A stretch of 64,000 bases of DNA from Sphingomonas yunnanensis (GTDB lineage Bacteria; Pseudomonadota; Alphaproteobacteria; Sphingomonadales; Sphingomonadaceae): NCBI RefSeq assembly GCF_019898765.1, contig NZ_JAIOKB010000004.1:345856-409855 (forward strand), written 5' to 3'. The notes beneath the pieces are model-generated. The model worked only from the letters and a program-made list of their open reading frames with translations, had not been told where the DNA came from and ran no database searches. Of this stretch, positions 49,881 to 59,896 are shown piece by piece (the first letter of the stretch is position 1; every line of letters begins with the position of its first letter). The position numbers and the translations under genes are program-made.

Positions 49881-52319
49881 ATGCACCGCCTCGCCGCCAG
49901 TCTCCTCCTCACCAGCGCGCTGACCACCGTCGCACCGGCCGCGTTCGCGCAGCAGCCACAGCCGCGGGGCGAGCTGCCGCAGGCGCAGCCCGCGACCGAC
50001 GCGCAGGCCGCGCCGACGCAGGACAGCGCCGCACTGCCCGCGGAGAGCGATGACATCGTCGTCACCGGCACGCGCGCCGCGGGGCGCACGCGGCTCGACA
50101 GCCCTTCTCCCGTCGACGTGCTGAGCGGCGCCAGCCTCCAGCGCCAGGGCACCACCGAGGTGGCGGCGGCGCTCGCCAACGTCGCGCCCTCGATCAATTT
50201 CCCCCGCGCGGCCGCGACCGACGCGACCGACGCGGTGCGCCCCGCGACGCTGCGCGGGCTCTCGCCCGACCAGACCCTGGTGCTGATCAACGGCGTGCGC
50301 GGCCACGCCTCGGCCCAGCTCAACACCAACGGCTCGGTCGGGCGCGGCTCGTCCGCGGTCGATCTCAATACCATCCCCGTGGCGGCGCTCGACCGGGTGG
50401 AGGTGCTGCGCGACGGCGCCTCGGCGCAATATGGTTCGGACGCGATCGCGGGCGTGGTCAACCTGCGGCTGCGCGAGGCGCGCTCAGGCGGCGGCGCCAC
50501 CGTCACCTACGGGTTCTATGACACCGACGTCGATACCGCGCGCGGCAGCCGCCACGTCACCGGCGAGAACAACGTCACCGCCTCGGCCTGGCAGGGGATC
50601 GGCTTCGGCAGCGACGGCTTCCTGACGCTCTCGGGCGAGTATAATCGCCGCCAGCTGACCAATCGTGCCGACTATGACCCGCGTGTCTCACCCACGCGCG
50701 TTACCGGCCGCTTCGGCGACCCCGCGCTGGAGCAATATACCGTCTTCGCCAACGCGGGCACCTCGCTCACCGACACGTGGAGCCTGTACGGCTGGGCCGG
50801 CTACCAGGACCGCGACGTGCGCGGCGCCGCCTTCCCGCGGCTGCCGGGCGTCACCAGCGGCTATACCGTCAGCGGGATCTATCCCACCGGCTTCCTGCCG
50901 ATCATCAACACCAAGTCGACCGATCTCAACTCGGCGCTGGGGGTGCGCGGCGAGGTGGCGGGATGGAACGTCGACCTCAACCTGAGCTACGGACGTAACC
51001 GCCTGTCGTTCCGCACGCTCGACACCGCCAATTTCGCCGCCGGCAACGCCTCGCCGACCGCTTTCTACGACGGGCGGCTGATCTACGACCAGTGGGTCGC
51101 CGGGCTCGATGTGACGCGCAAGTTCGACGTCTTTCAGTCGCTCAACGTGGCTCTCGGGCTCGAAGGCCGGCGCGAGGGCTATAAGATCGAGGCGGGCGAG
51201 GCGGCGGGCCAGCCGGTCTCGGGCGTGTCGGCGGGCGCGCAGGGCTTCCCCGCGCTGACCCAGGCCAACGCCCTCGAGCGCTCGCGCCGCAACGGCAGCG
51301 CCTATCTCGACGTCGAGGCGCAGCTCACCGACGCGCTGCTGCTCGGTCTCGCCGGGCGGTACGAAGACTACTCGGACTTCGGCTCGACCGCCAACGGCAA
51401 GGCCTCGCTGCGCTACGACATTGCCGAGTGGCTGGCGCTTCGCGGAACCGTGTCGACCGGCTTCCGCGCGCCGTCGCTGCAGCAGCAATATTTCACCTCC
51501 ACCGCCTCGGTGGTGCAGAACGGCGTGCCCTTCCTGACCGCGACGACGCCCTCGACCAGCGGGCTCGGCACGGCGCTCGGCGGCGCCGCGCTCGACCCGG
51601 AGAAGTCGACCAACTTCTCGGCAGGTACGGTGATCCGCTTCGGCGGCTTCGACCTCTCGGTGGACGGCTATTATATCAAGCTGCGCGACCAGCTGGCGCT
51701 GTCCGAGAATATCAACGCCTCGTTCAGCCCCGGCGTCGCGGCGCTGCTGTCGCCCTACGGCGTCACCGCGGCGCGCTTCTTCATCAACGGCGTGCGCTCG
51801 ACCACCAAGGGCATCGACGCGGTCGCGCACTATCGCCTGCGCACCGAGCGCGCGGGCGCGTTCGACCTCACCGTGGCGGGCAACGTCAACAAGGTGGGGG
51901 TGACCGACGTGCCGACCTCGACCGCGGTACTCGACCCGGCGCCGACATTGTTCGCGCGCAGCCGCGTGCTGACGGTGGAGCAGGGCACGCCCGGCGAGAA
52001 GGTGACGGGCACGGTCGACTGGTCGCTCGACCAGCTCGGCGCGCTCGCCCGCGTGACGTTTTACGGCGACGTCAACCAGCCGGGCACCACCCCGGCGACC
52101 GACGTGCGCACGGGGCGCCACGCCGTCACCGACCTCGAGCTGCGCTACCAGGCGCTGCCCGGCGGTCAGGTCGCGCTCGGCGTAAGCAACCTGTTCGACG
52201 TCTATCCCGATCGCACCATAACGGCGAACAACTCGACCGGGGTGATCGGCTTCCCTTACTACTCACCTTTCGGTTTCAACGGTCGCTACCTCTACGTGCG
52301 GGCCGGGCTGAGCTGGTGA
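49881..52319 (+). CDS. TonB-dependent outer-membrane receptor
   Basis: 812 residues. The signal peptide is [20 protein letters not shown], likely cut at AFA. A Gln/Pro-rich linker with [15 protein letters not shown] leads into the plug ([66 protein letters not shown]). The rest is a 22-strand beta-barrel ending in [12 protein letters not shown], with the conserved [11 protein letters not shown] strand. Ligand unknown; downstream glycosidase genes suggest a glycan breakdown product, but iron complexes are as likely. Same direction as the tRNA-Arg that follows. Confidence 0.93.
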   Translation: MHRLAASLLLTSALTTVAPAAFAQQPQPRGELPQAQPATDAQAAPTQDSAALPAESDDIVVTGTRAAGRTRLDSPSPVDVLSGASLQRQGTTEVAAALANVAPSINFPRAAATDATDAVRPATLRGLSPDQTLVLINGVRGHASAQLNTNGSVGRGSSAVDLNTIPVAALDRVEVLRDGASAQYGSDAIAGVVNLRLREARSGGGATVTYGFYDTDVDTARGSRHVTGENNVTASAWQGIGFGSDGFLTLSGEYNRRQLTNRADYDPRVSPTRVTGRFGDPALEQYTVFANAGTSLTDTWSLYGWAGYQDRDVRGAAFPRLPGVTSGYTVSGIYPTGFLPIINTKSTDLNSALGVRGEVAGWNVDLNLSYGRNRLSFRTLDTANFAAGNASPTAFYDGRLIYDQWVAGLDVTRKFDVFQSLNVALGLEGRREGYKIEAGEAAGQPVSGVSAGAQGFPALTQANALERSRRNGSAYLDVEAQLTDALLLGLAGRYEDYSDFGSTANGKASLRYDIAEWLALRGTVSTGFRAPSLQQQYFTSTASVVQNGVPFLTATTPSTSGLGTALGGAALDPEKSTNFSAGTVIRFGGFDLSVDGYYIKLRDQLALSENINASFSPGVAALLSPYGVTAARFFINGVRSTTKGIDAVAHYRLRTERAGAFDLTVAGNVNKVGVTDVPTSTAVLDPAPTLFARSRVLTVEQGTPGEKVTGTVDWSLDQLGALARVTFYGDVNQPGTTPATDVRTGRHAVTDLELRYQALPGGQVALGVSNLFDVYPDRTITANNSTGVIGFPYYSPFGFNGRYLYVRAGLSW

Positions 52320-52362
52320 GCGATTGACCCTCCCCGCGCGAGAACCTACGGGGGCGGGCGGC

Positions 52363-52439
52363 GCCCCCGTAGCTCAGCAGGATAGAGCGACGGTTTCCTA
52401 AACCGCAGGCCGGAGGTTCGAATCCTCTCGGGGGCACCA
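52363..52439 (+). tRNA. tRNA-Arg (anticodon CCT)
   Basis: Complete cloverleaf of 77 bases with encoded CCA. The acceptor stem GCCCCCG pairs with CGGGGGC, and the D stem is GCTC/GAGC. The anticodon loop TTCCTAA gives CCT, read as arginine AGG. The T loop is TTCGAAT. The anticodon stem's outermost pair is mismatched (A-C). It sits between the TonB receptor and the glycosyltransferase; no second copy of its 3' end was seen. Confidence 0.95.
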
Positions 52440-52513
52440 TCCTTTGCCCGCCGCGTGTTCCGCCCGCACGCAGCGACGTGCGTTCGCATCACAGGCCTCG
52501 CCGCGCGAGCCCG

Positions 52514-53353
52514 TCAGCCACGATGTCGCGCGCGCAGGCGGACCGCCAGCGAGTATAGCCCGGCCAGTGGTCGAGCCCGCATCGGTAGCGTCACCACCGG
52601 CGTCGTCAGTGTCGAATAATGCGTCGGGAAGACCGAGCGGTGATCGTAAGTATCCGCGATGCTGTAGTGCAGCCCGATCTCGGCGGGGGAGCGGAGAAGC
52701 CGGTGAGGATATCGCGCGAGCAGAGGAGCGATCGCCCTCGTGTACGCGATCGGGCCAGTGGTACGGAGCACGCCGTTGCGACCGACGCCGACCCGCCACG
52801 GTCGATAGCCGTCGATGTTCGCGAGGACCTTGCAGAGCACCGCGCGCAACAACGGGTGCCCCGCCGACGCGATGACGTGCCATTGCTGCAGTTCGCCGAA
52901 GCCCGGCCCCAGCTCGGCATGCTTGCCGAAGCCGGGGAACTCGCCACCGGGCTCATTGTCCCAATAGCTGAGGATCATGCGATCGTCGTCCCGCAACGCG
53001 GTGCGGAGCGGCCGGTCGAGATAGCTCTTCACGTCGATATAGGCGCCGCCCTCGGCGTACACGATGAGATAGCGCAGGAGATCGGCTCGCGCGGCACCAT
53101 AGGCCGGATCGATCCGTTGGAACTGACGCAACACCTCGGGGCCATAAAGCCGCTCGATCAAATCCTCGCCGGCCGCGAGGTCATAGAGTCGGTGCGCGTG
53201 ATCGCCGTTCAACGCCTTCATCTCGGCGACATTCTCCGCCAGCCGCGGCGGTAGCGCGCCGCGCAGGAAAATCTGGTGGATTTTCTTCGCGATCGAGGGC
53301 TGCTGCGGCAGGTGAGGAAGGGCGTCGTTCCAATAGGCCTCGCTGTGTCTCAT
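52514..53353 (-). CDS. Glycosyltransferase, OCH1/capsule-type (DXD sugar-binding family)
   Basis: 279 residues from ATG 53353, after GGGGAAAGTG. The family pattern is IAKKIHQIFLRGALPPRL near the N-terminus and AARADLLRYLIVYAEGGAYI followed by DVKSYLDRPL. In the latter the usual DXD reads D-V-K, so the second Asp is replaced by Lys, a variant also seen in some relatives as far as I recall. Later conserved stretches are GFGELQQWHVIASAGHPLLR and GLHYSIADTYDHRSVFPTHY. Donor and acceptor unknown. It is divergent from the GH39 gene. Confidence 0.82.
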   Translation of the reverse strand: MRHSEAYWNDALPHLPQQPSIAKKIHQIFLRGALPPRLAENVAEMKALNGDHAHRLYDLAAGEDLIERLYGPEVLRQFQRIDPAYGAARADLLRYLIVYAEGGAYIDVKSYLDRPLRTALRDDDRMILSYWDNEPGGEFPGFGKHAELGPGFGELQQWHVIASAGHPLLRAVLCKVLANIDGYRPWRVGVGRNGVLRTTGPIAYTRAIAPLLARYPHRLLRSPAEIGLHYSIADTYDHRSVFPTHYSTLTTPVVTLPMRARPLAGLYSLAVRLRARHRG

Positions 53354-53591
53354 CACTTTCCCCGCCGCGATGGTCGCCGCCCGTGCTGCGTCGGTCACGC
53401 CGCGCCAGCGTAGCGACGGCGTCTCGCTCCTCCAAGGTCTTCTCCGCTCGGAGGCAGATGCGGCGCCCCCCGCGCCGCGCACGACCGACACGGGCGGGCG
53501 TGCGCCGGTCTCGTCGACGCCGCCGCGATCTTGCCCCGCTTGCGCGCTCGACCGCACCCTCGCATCATGCGGGCAAAAGGGGAGGGTCACG

Positions 53592-55271
53592 ATGCGCGCG
53601 TGGAGACAGAGCTTGGCCGGCCTCGCCCTGGCGGCGGCCGCGCCGTCCGGCGCCGAACCCAGTGGGGGGCCCTTCGCCGTGACGATCGACGTCGATGTCG
53701 CGCGCGACCAGGGGCCGGTGGCGCAGGAATGGCGCTTCTTCGGCGCCGACGAGCCGAACTACGCGACGATGAAGGACGGGCGCACCACGCTGGCGACGCT
53801 CGGCGCGCTCGCGCCCGATCGGGTCTATTTCCGCGCGCACAACCTGCTCACCTCGGGCGACGGGACGCCGGCGCTCAAATGGGGCTCGACCGGCGTGTAC
53901 CGCGAGGACGCGCAGGGCCGCGCGATCTACGACTGGACGATCGTCGACCGCATCTTCGACAGCTATCGCGCGCGCGGGGTAAAGCCCTATGTCGAGCTCG
54001 GGTTCATGCCGGAGGCCCTGTCGACCAGGCCACAGCCCTATCAGCACGACTGGCGTCCGGGCAGCGGCGAGCTGCGTACCGGCTGGGCCTATCCGCCGCG
54101 CGACTATGCGCGCTGGGAGGAGCTGATCCACCGTTGGGTGAGTCACTGTGTCGATCGCTACGGCCGCGCCGAGGTGGCGAGCTGGTATTTCGAGACCTGG
54201 AACGAGGCCAACCTGCCGCAATATTACTGGGGCGGCACGCGCGAGGAGTTCTTCCGCCTGCATGACGCCGCCGTGCGCGGGGTGCGGCGCGCGCTTCCCG
54301 AGGCGCGCGTCGGCGGCCCCGACAGCGCCGGCGCGGGCGACGACTTTCTCACCGCGTTCATGGCGCACGCGCGCGCCGCCGGCACGCCGACCGACTTCCT
54401 CTCGTTCCATGCCAAGGGCCAGCCCAAGGTGGTCGAGGCGGCGGGCGGCAGCCACGTCCGCATGGGGCTCAACACGCACCTCAAGGCCGCCGACCACGAG
54501 TTCGCCGCGATCGCGGCCGACCCGCTCTTCCGCACCAAGCCGATCGTGATCGGCGAGTCGGATCCGGAGGGCTGCGCCGCGTGCCAGGGGCCGGCCAACG
54601 CCTATCGCAACGGCACGATGTACTCGAGCTACACCGCGGCCTCGTTCCCGCGGCTGCGCGCGCTGGCGCAGCGCCGCGGGCTGACGCTGGAAGGCGTGCT
54701 GACCTGGGCGTTCGAGTTCGAGGACCAGGCGCCGTTCGCCGGCTTCCGTCAGCTCACCTCGGGCGGGATCGACCTGCCGGTGATCAACACCTTCAAACTC
54801 TTCGCCCGGATGAGCGGCCGCTACGTGAGCGCGCGCTCGGACCATCAGGTGGCGCTGGACTCGGCGCTGAGCGAGGGCGTCCGCGCCGACGCCGACGTCG
54901 GCACCGTGGCGACGCGCGACGGCGATCGCGTGGCCGTGATGGTGTGGCATTACCACGACGACGATCTCGCCGGTCCGGCGGCGGCGGTGCGCGTACGGCT
55001 GCGCGATCTGCCGCGCACTTATGCCCATGGCGCGACGCTGACGCAGTACCGGGTCGACGAGAGCCACGCCAACAGCTTCGCGGTCTGGCAGAAGATGGGC
55101 TCTCCCCTGGCGCCGAGCGACGCGCAACGCGCGGCGCTGAAGCGGGCGGCGGCGCTCGATCCGATCGCGCCGGCCGCGCGCGTGGCGGTGCGCCGGGGCG
55201 CGGGCGAGGTCGCCTTCACGCTGCCGCGCCAGGGCGTGGCGCTGCTCGTGCTGACGCCGGCGGCGTCCTGA
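53592..55271 (+). CDS. Glycoside hydrolase family 39 (beta-xylosidase-like), secreted
   Basis: 559 residues from ATG 53592, with a GGAGGG ribosome site. A signal-like N-terminus (RQSLAGLALAAAAPSGAEP) suggests export. The (beta/alpha)8 GH39 domain has the acid/base Glu205 in YFETWNEANLPQYYW and the nucleophile Glu322 in VIGESDPEGC. Further family features are YDWTIVDRIFDSYRARGVKP, WGGTREEFFRLHDAAV and LTWAFEFEDQ. A C-terminal beta domain follows from about residue 440. Expected to release xylose or a related sugar from oligosaccharides. It is convergent with the DUF1080 gene. Confidence 0.92.
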   Translation: MRAWRQSLAGLALAAAAPSGAEPSGGPFAVTIDVDVARDQGPVAQEWRFFGADEPNYATMKDGRTTLATLGALAPDRVYFRAHNLLTSGDGTPALKWGSTGVYREDAQGRAIYDWTIVDRIFDSYRARGVKPYVELGFMPEALSTRPQPYQHDWRPGSGELRTGWAYPPRDYARWEELIHRWVSHCVDRYGRAEVASWYFETWNEANLPQYYWGGTREEFFRLHDAAVRGVRRALPEARVGGPDSAGAGDDFLTAFMAHARAAGTPTDFLSFHAKGQPKVVEAAGGSHVRMGLNTHLKAADHEFAAIAADPLFRTKPIVIGESDPEGCAACQGPANAYRNGTMYSSYTAASFPRLRALAQRRGLTLEGVLTWAFEFEDQAPFAGFRQLTSGGIDLPVINTFKLFARMSGRYVSARSDHQVALDSALSEGVRADADVGTVATRDGDRVAVMVWHYHDDDLAGPAAAVRVRLRDLPRTYAHGATLTQYRVDESHANSFAVWQKMGSPLAPSDAQRAALKRAAALDPIAPAARVAVRRGAGEVAFTLPRQGVALLVLTPAAS

Positions 55272-55361
55272 TCAGCCGGCGAGGCTCGGGTTCCGCTCTC
55301 GCGCTAACCCGAGGCTCGGCGACCTCGCGCCGCCCTCCCGCGCGGGAGGGCGGCGAGCGCG

Positions 55362-56144
55362 TCACCCGCGCTGGGGCAGCTCGCGCACCCAGATATTGCG
55401 GAAGCTGATCGGCTGGCTGGGGTCGCCGTGGTCCTGCAGCTTGATCGGCGCCTTGCCGTGCGCCTTGTAGCTGGGCTTGCCGATATACACCGTCCCGCCG
55501 CGCACCTCGGTATGATCCTGCACCAGCACGCCGTTGATGTAGCCGGTGACGAAGGCGGGCCGGGTCACAGAGCCGTCGGCGCCGAAGCGCGGCGCCTCCC
55601 AGGTGACGTCGATCGTCTGCCACTCGCCCGGCTTGCGCGCCGGATTGGCGAGCGGCGGCGTCTGCTTGTAGATCGCGCCGAGCTGACCGTTGACGTAGGT
55701 CGGGTTGTTGTAGCTGTCCATGATCTGGAACTCGTAGCCGTCGTCGCCCGGCCCGGTGGAGGCGAGGAACAGCCCGCTGTTGCCGCGCGCCTGGCCCTCG
55801 CCGGTGATCCCGGCCGGCACGCGATACTCGAGGTGCAGCTGATAGCTGCCGAACGACTGCTTGGTCTGGATGTTGCCGGTGCCCTTCTTCACCGTCACCG
55901 CGCCGTCCGCGACGCTCCAGCCGGCGGCGCCGCCGGTCTTCACCGAGGACCAATGATCCAGCCCCTTGCCGTCGAACAGCACCACCGCGTCGGCGGGCGC
56001 GGCCCAGCCGGCGAAGGTGCCCGGCGTCACCACCGGCACCGCGGGCGACCATTGCTCGGTCGCCTTGGGATCACCCTGCTGGCCCTGCGCCATCACCGCG
56101 GACGAGGCGAGCGACAGCCCGACGCCCAGCACGATACCCTTCAT
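55362..56144 (-). CDS. DUF1080 (3-keto-disaccharide hydrolase-type) secreted protein
   Basis: 260 residues from ATG 56144, chosen because GAGG lies 9 bases upstream; ATG 56153 directly abuts that site. Signal peptide MKGIVLGVGLSLASSAVMAQ. The concanavalin-like DUF1080 fold shows as VVLFDGKGLDHWSS, GWSVADGAVTVKKGTGNIQT, SYQLHLEYRVP, GNSGLFLAS, YEFQIMDSYNN, GEWQTIDVTWEAPRF and ISFRNIWVREL. Relatives hydrolyse 3-keto-glycosides made by sugar oxidoreductases. It is next to the GH39 gene. Confidence 0.9.
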   Translation of the reverse strand: MKGIVLGVGLSLASSAVMAQGQQGDPKATEQWSPAVPVVTPGTFAGWAAPADAVVLFDGKGLDHWSSVKTGGAAGWSVADGAVTVKKGTGNIQTKQSFGSYQLHLEYRVPAGITGEGQARGNSGLFLASTGPGDDGYEFQIMDSYNNPTYVNGQLGAIYKQTPPLANPARKPGEWQTIDVTWEAPRFGADGSVTRPAFVTGYINGVLVQDHTEVRGGTVYIGKPSYKAHGKAPIKLQDHGDPSQPISFRNIWVRELPQRG

Positions 56145-56335
56145 AGCTCGCATCCTCTTCGATACTCCCGATCACAATGCGGTTCGCATCCGCGCCGTTG
56201 GTAACGCGTCCGCGCGCAACCTCCTAGTCTCGCGTCGTCCGATCGGCCCGAGCCCGTCCACTGACCGAGATCAGGGCGAATTCACGCGGCGGAAGTCGTG
56301 CATGGTTCGTTCTCCCTGCGCCGAGGAGCGCCACT

Positions 56336-56539
56336 ATGACCGATCGCGAAGCCGCCGAGCAGAAGGTGAGGGCGTTACACGCCGAGGAGGAGCGCGAGAA
56401 AGCGCTCGCGCGCGGCCTGCCGCCGGGAGACGACCAGGACCGCCACTGGATGCGCGGCGAGCGCCTCTCCGACGAGGCCTGGTCGATCGAGGAGCGCTAC
56501 GACCTTGAGCCATGGCCGAGCGGGCTCTGGCCCGCCTGA
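56336..56539 (+). CDS. Small hypothetical protein
   Basis: 67 residues from ATG 56336, preceded by GAGGAG at good spacing. Highly charged, helical N-terminal half (REAAEQKVRALHAEEEREKA), then a Trp-containing tail (HWMRGERLSDEAWSIEERYD, LEPWPSGLWPA). No known domain. It is convergent with kdpE, 7 bases apart. Confidence 0.55.
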   Translation: MTDREAAEQKVRALHAEEEREKALARGLPPGDDQDRHWMRGERLSDEAWSIEERYDLEPWPSGLWPA

Positions 56540-56546
56540 AGGGCGC

Positions 56547-57230
56547 TCAGCCGTCGCCGCGCAGGCGATAGCCGACGCCGAGCTCGTTGGCGATCACGCT
56601 GCCCACCTCGGCGGGCGCCTCCAGCTTCTGCCGCAGGTTGCGGATGACGATGCGGAGATACTCGATCCGCGCGTCCTCGTCCCCGCGCCACGCCGCCGCC
56701 AGCACGCGCCGGTGCGTGACGACCTTGCCGAGGTGACGCGCCAGCTCGGCGAGCACGTCATATTCCTTGCGGGTGAGATGCACCTCGGCGCCGCCGCGCC
56801 GGACCTCGCGCCGGTCGAGGTCGATCACGAGGTCGCCGCGGCGGATCTCGCGCGGTGCCGCCGCGCCCGCGGCGCGGTGGCGCAGCGCGACCCGCAGCCG
56901 CGCGAGCAGTTCCTCGCTGTCGAACGGCTTGGTGACATAATCGTCCGCGCCGAGATCGAGCGCGCTCACCTTCTCCTCCACCGCGTCGCGCGCCGAGACG
57001 ACCAGTACCACCGCGTCGCTGCGCTCACGCAGCAGCGGGATGAGGCTCAGCCCGTCGCGATCGGGCAGGCCGAGGTCGAGCAGCACTGCGTCGGGATGCG
57101 TGGTCGCGCGCTGCTGCAGGGCGTCGCGCGCGTTCCCCGCCTCGACCACGTCATAGCCCGCGCGCGTCAGCGTGTTGCGCAGCAGCCGCCGGATCGCGGG
57201 CTCGTCGTCGATCACCAGCACGCGCGCCAT
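56547..57230 (-). CDS. kdpE: KdpE response regulator
   Basis: OmpR-type regulator of the high-affinity K+ uptake operon kdpFABC. 227 residues from ATG 57230. Receiver domain: acidic pocket in VLVIDDEPAIRR, phospho-acceptor Asp52 (VLLDLGLPDRDG), and VTKPF near residue 101. C-terminal winged helix: VHLTRKEYDVLAELARHLGK, THRRVLAAAW, RIVIRNLRQKLE and ELGVGYRL, matching KdpE closely. Its ATG overlaps the kdpD stop (TGATG). Confidence 0.95.
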   Translation of the reverse strand: MARVLVIDDEPAIRRLLRNTLTRAGYDVVEAGNARDALQQRATTHPDAVLLDLGLPDRDGLSLIPLLRERSDAVVLVVSARDAVEEKVSALDLGADDYVTKPFDSEELLARLRVALRHRAAGAAAPREIRRGDLVIDLDRREVRRGGAEVHLTRKEYDVLAELARHLGKVVTHRRVLAAAWRGDEDARIEYLRIVIRNLRQKLEAPAEVGSVIANELGVGYRLRGDG

Positions 57231-59896
57231 CACGCCGCCTCCCCGGTCGGCTGGCGCACGATCAGCGCGGGCGGGAAGACCAGAGCGAAGGCGGCGCCGC
57301 GCGCGTCCTCGCGGTTGGCGGCGGTGACCGTCATCCCCATCGCCTCCGCGAAGGCCTTGACGATCGCCAGCCCGAGCCCGGTGCCGCCGGCCGCGCGGTC
57401 CGAGCCCTCGAGCCGGCGGAACGTCTCGAACACCTCCTGCTCGCGCCCGGCTGGCAGGCCCGGCCCCTCGTCGAGCACGGCGAGGCGCAGCTCGCCGAAG
57501 CGATGCCGGCCCTCGACCACCACCGTGCTGCCCGGGTCGCCGTAGCGGCCCGCGTTGTCGAGCAGGTTGAGCAGGCAGTGATGGAGCAGCTGCGGGTCGG
57601 CGCGCACCAGCGGCAGGTCGGGCGGCACGTCGAGACGGACGGCACGCCCGTCCAGCGCGCGGCGCGCGTCGTGCGCCGCCCCTGTCACCGCGTCGCTGAG
57701 GTCGACGGCGTCGACCCGCAGCCGCAGCGCGCCCGCCTCGACCCGCGCCATGTCGAGCAGGTTGGCGACGAAGCGGTTGAGTCGCTCGGCCTCGCTCTCG
57801 ATCGTGCCGATCAGCTCGGGCGTGGCGCCGTGATGGAGCTGCGCCGCCGCCGCCATCACCGCGGTGAGCGGGGTGCGCAGGTCGTGGCTGACGGAGGAGA
57901 GCAGCGCCGCGCGAAGCCGGTCGCGCGTGCGAACCTCCTCCACGTCGCGCATCTCGGCGGCGAGCCGCAGCCGCTCGAGCACCAGCGCGGCCTGGTCGAC
58001 CAGGCTGGCGAGCAGCGGCAATTGGTCGGCGCGAACCGGGTCGCCCCCCGCCGAGCGCGCGACGCCCAGCACCGCGAGCACACGCTCGCCCGCCTTGAGC
58101 GGCACGAACAGCCACTCCGACGCCGTCAGCGTGCCCGAGCCCTTGCCCGCCGTGGCGCCGGTGTCGAAGGCCCAGCCCGCCGCGGCGCTGTCCATCGTCT
58201 CGAGCCGGTAGCCTGGATCGCTCGCCGCGAGGATGTCGAGCCCCGCCGCGGGCGAGCGGGTGAGCAGCACCACCTGGACGTCGAGCAGTCGTCGCACGTC
58301 GACGCAGATCATCTGCGCGGCGCGGTCGCGGTCGGTCACGCCGCTGATCTCGCGCAGGAAGCCGGCCAGCGTGGCGTTGGTGCGCGCGCTCGCCGCGGCG
58401 AGATCGGCCTGCGCGCGCACGCGTGCCGCGAGGTGGCTGGTCGTCACCGCGACGCCGAGCAGCACGATCGCCGAGATCACGTTCTCGGGGTTGCTGATGC
58501 TCAGCGTGCCGACCGGCGGCAGGAAGAAGAAATTATAGGCTAGCGTCGAGGCCACGCCGGCGAACAGCCCGCAGCGCAGCCCGAAGAGACTCGCCGCCGC
58601 CATCACCGGCAGGAGGTAGAGCAGCGCGATGTTGCCGAAGTCGATGACATGCGCGAGCGCGCTGCCCGCGGCGGTGACGCCCGCGACCATCGCCGCGGCG
58701 CTCGCATAGCCAGCGGTGGTCCCGGGCGCCGGTGCGACGCGGGCGCGCGGCTCCCGGCCTGCCGCGGCGGGGACGGGGAGGACGTGGACCGTGACGCCGG
58801 GCGTGTCGCGGATCAGCCGGTCGACCACCGAGCCGTGGCGCAGCTCGAACCAGCGCGATCGCTGTGACTTGCCCATCACCAGCTGGGTCGCGCGCGCGTC
58901 CGCGAGGAAGCGCTGGATGCCATCCACCACGTCGGGCGCGGGCACCGTCGCCACCGCGGCGCCGAGCTGCGTCGCGAGCGTCATCGTCGCGGCGAGCCGC
59001 TGGTGCTGCGCCGGGGTGAAGCCGGCGGCGCGCGGTGTCTCAATGAACAGAGCGGTCCACGGCCCGCGCAGCCCGTCGGCGACCCGCTTGGCCGCGCGCA
59101 CCAGCCCGTCGGCGCCGGGCAGCTCGTTGATCGCGACGACGATCCGCTCCCCGCCCGCCCAGGTGCCGCCCAGCCCGAGCGCGCGCACGTCGTCGAGCAT
59201 CTGCGCGTCGACCGCCTGCGCGGCGCGGCGCAGCGCCAGCTCGCGCAGCGCCGACAGGTTCGACTTCGAGAAGAAGTGCGACAGCGCGCGAGTCGCTTCC
59301 TGGGGCAGATAGACCTTGCCCGCCTTGAGCCGCTCGATCAGCTCGTCGGGCGGGATGTCGACCACCTCGATCTCGGCGGACTCGAGCACGCGATCGGGCA
59401 CGGTCTCGCGCACGCGGACGCGGGTGAAGCTGGCGACGACGTCGTTGAGGCTCTCGACGTGCTGGATGTTCACGGTGCTGTAGACGTCGATGCCGGCGGC
59501 GAGCAGCTCCTCGACGTCCTGGTAGCGTTTGGGATGGCGGCTCCCCGGCGCGTTGCTGTGCGCGAGTTCATCGACGAGCGCGAGGCGGGGCGCGCGTGCG
59601 AGCACCGCGTCCAGGTCCATCTCGTGCAGCGTGCGACCCTCGTAGGCGACGGCGCGGCGCGGCACGACCTCCTGGCCGCGCACCAGCGCCTCGGTCTCGA
59701 CGCGCCCATGCGTCTCCACCACCGCGACGACCACGTCGACGCCGTCGCGCCGCCGCGCCGCCCCCTCGGACAGCATCTCATAGGTCTTGCCCACGCCGGG
59801 GGCGGCGCCGAGGAAGATCTTGAGCCGGCCGCGGCCCTCCTGCGCGGCGGCGCGCAGCAGCGCGTCCGGATCGGGGCGATCGCTGCCAGGGGGCAT
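57230..59896 (-). CDS. kdpD: KdpD sensor histidine kinase
   Basis: Senses low K+ or osmotic conditions and phosphorylates KdpE. 888 residues from ATG 59896. The KdpD N-terminal domain has Walker A GAAPGVGKT at 30-38 and VDELAHSNAPGSRHPKRYQD. A USP-like domain follows (IVVAINELPGADGLVRAAKR). A DUF4118 four-helix membrane part spans about 402-492, and a GAF-like domain about 520-640. The kinase has SVSHDLRTPL with His near 671, the N box (LLNLLDNAGRYG) near 779, and DEGPGLP and GTGLGLAIVKA near 809 and 840. No kdpFABC gene is adjacent in this window. Confidence 0.96.
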   Translation of the reverse strand: MPPGSDRPDPDALLRAAAQEGRGRLKIFLGAAPGVGKTYEMLSEGAARRRDGVDVVVAVVETHGRVETEALVRGQEVVPRRAVAYEGRTLHEMDLDAVLARAPRLALVDELAHSNAPGSRHPKRYQDVEELLAAGIDVYSTVNIQHVESLNDVVASFTRVRVRETVPDRVLESAEIEVVDIPPDELIERLKAGKVYLPQEATRALSHFFSKSNLSALRELALRRAAQAVDAQMLDDVRALGLGGTWAGGERIVVAINELPGADGLVRAAKRVADGLRGPWTALFIETPRAAGFTPAQHQRLAATMTLATQLGAAVATVPAPDVVDGIQRFLADARATQLVMGKSQRSRWFELRHGSVVDRLIRDTPGVTVHVLPVPAAAGREPRARVAPAPGTTAGYASAAAMVAGVTAAGSALAHVIDFGNIALLYLLPVMAAASLFGLRCGLFAGVASTLAYNFFFLPPVGTLSISNPENVISAIVLLGVAVTTSHLAARVRAQADLAAASARTNATLAGFLREISGVTDRDRAAQMICVDVRRLLDVQVVLLTRSPAAGLDILAASDPGYRLETMDSAAAGWAFDTGATAGKGSGTLTASEWLFVPLKAGERVLAVLGVARSAGGDPVRADQLPLLASLVDQAALVLERLRLAAEMRDVEEVRTRDRLRAALLSSVSHDLRTPLTAVMAAAAQLHHGATPELIGTIESEAERLNRFVANLLDMARVEAGALRLRVDAVDLSDAVTGAAHDARRALDGRAVRLDVPPDLPLVRADPQLLHHCLLNLLDNAGRYGDPGSTVVVEGRHRFGELRLAVLDEGPGLPAGREQEVFETFRRLEGSDRAAGGTGLGLAIVKAFAEAMGMTVTAANREDARGAAFALVFPPALIVRQPTGEAA

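Noticed and set aside
52363..52439. tRNA-Arg as attachment site of an integrated element
   Set aside because: No integrase gene next to it and no repeat of its 3' end found in the window.
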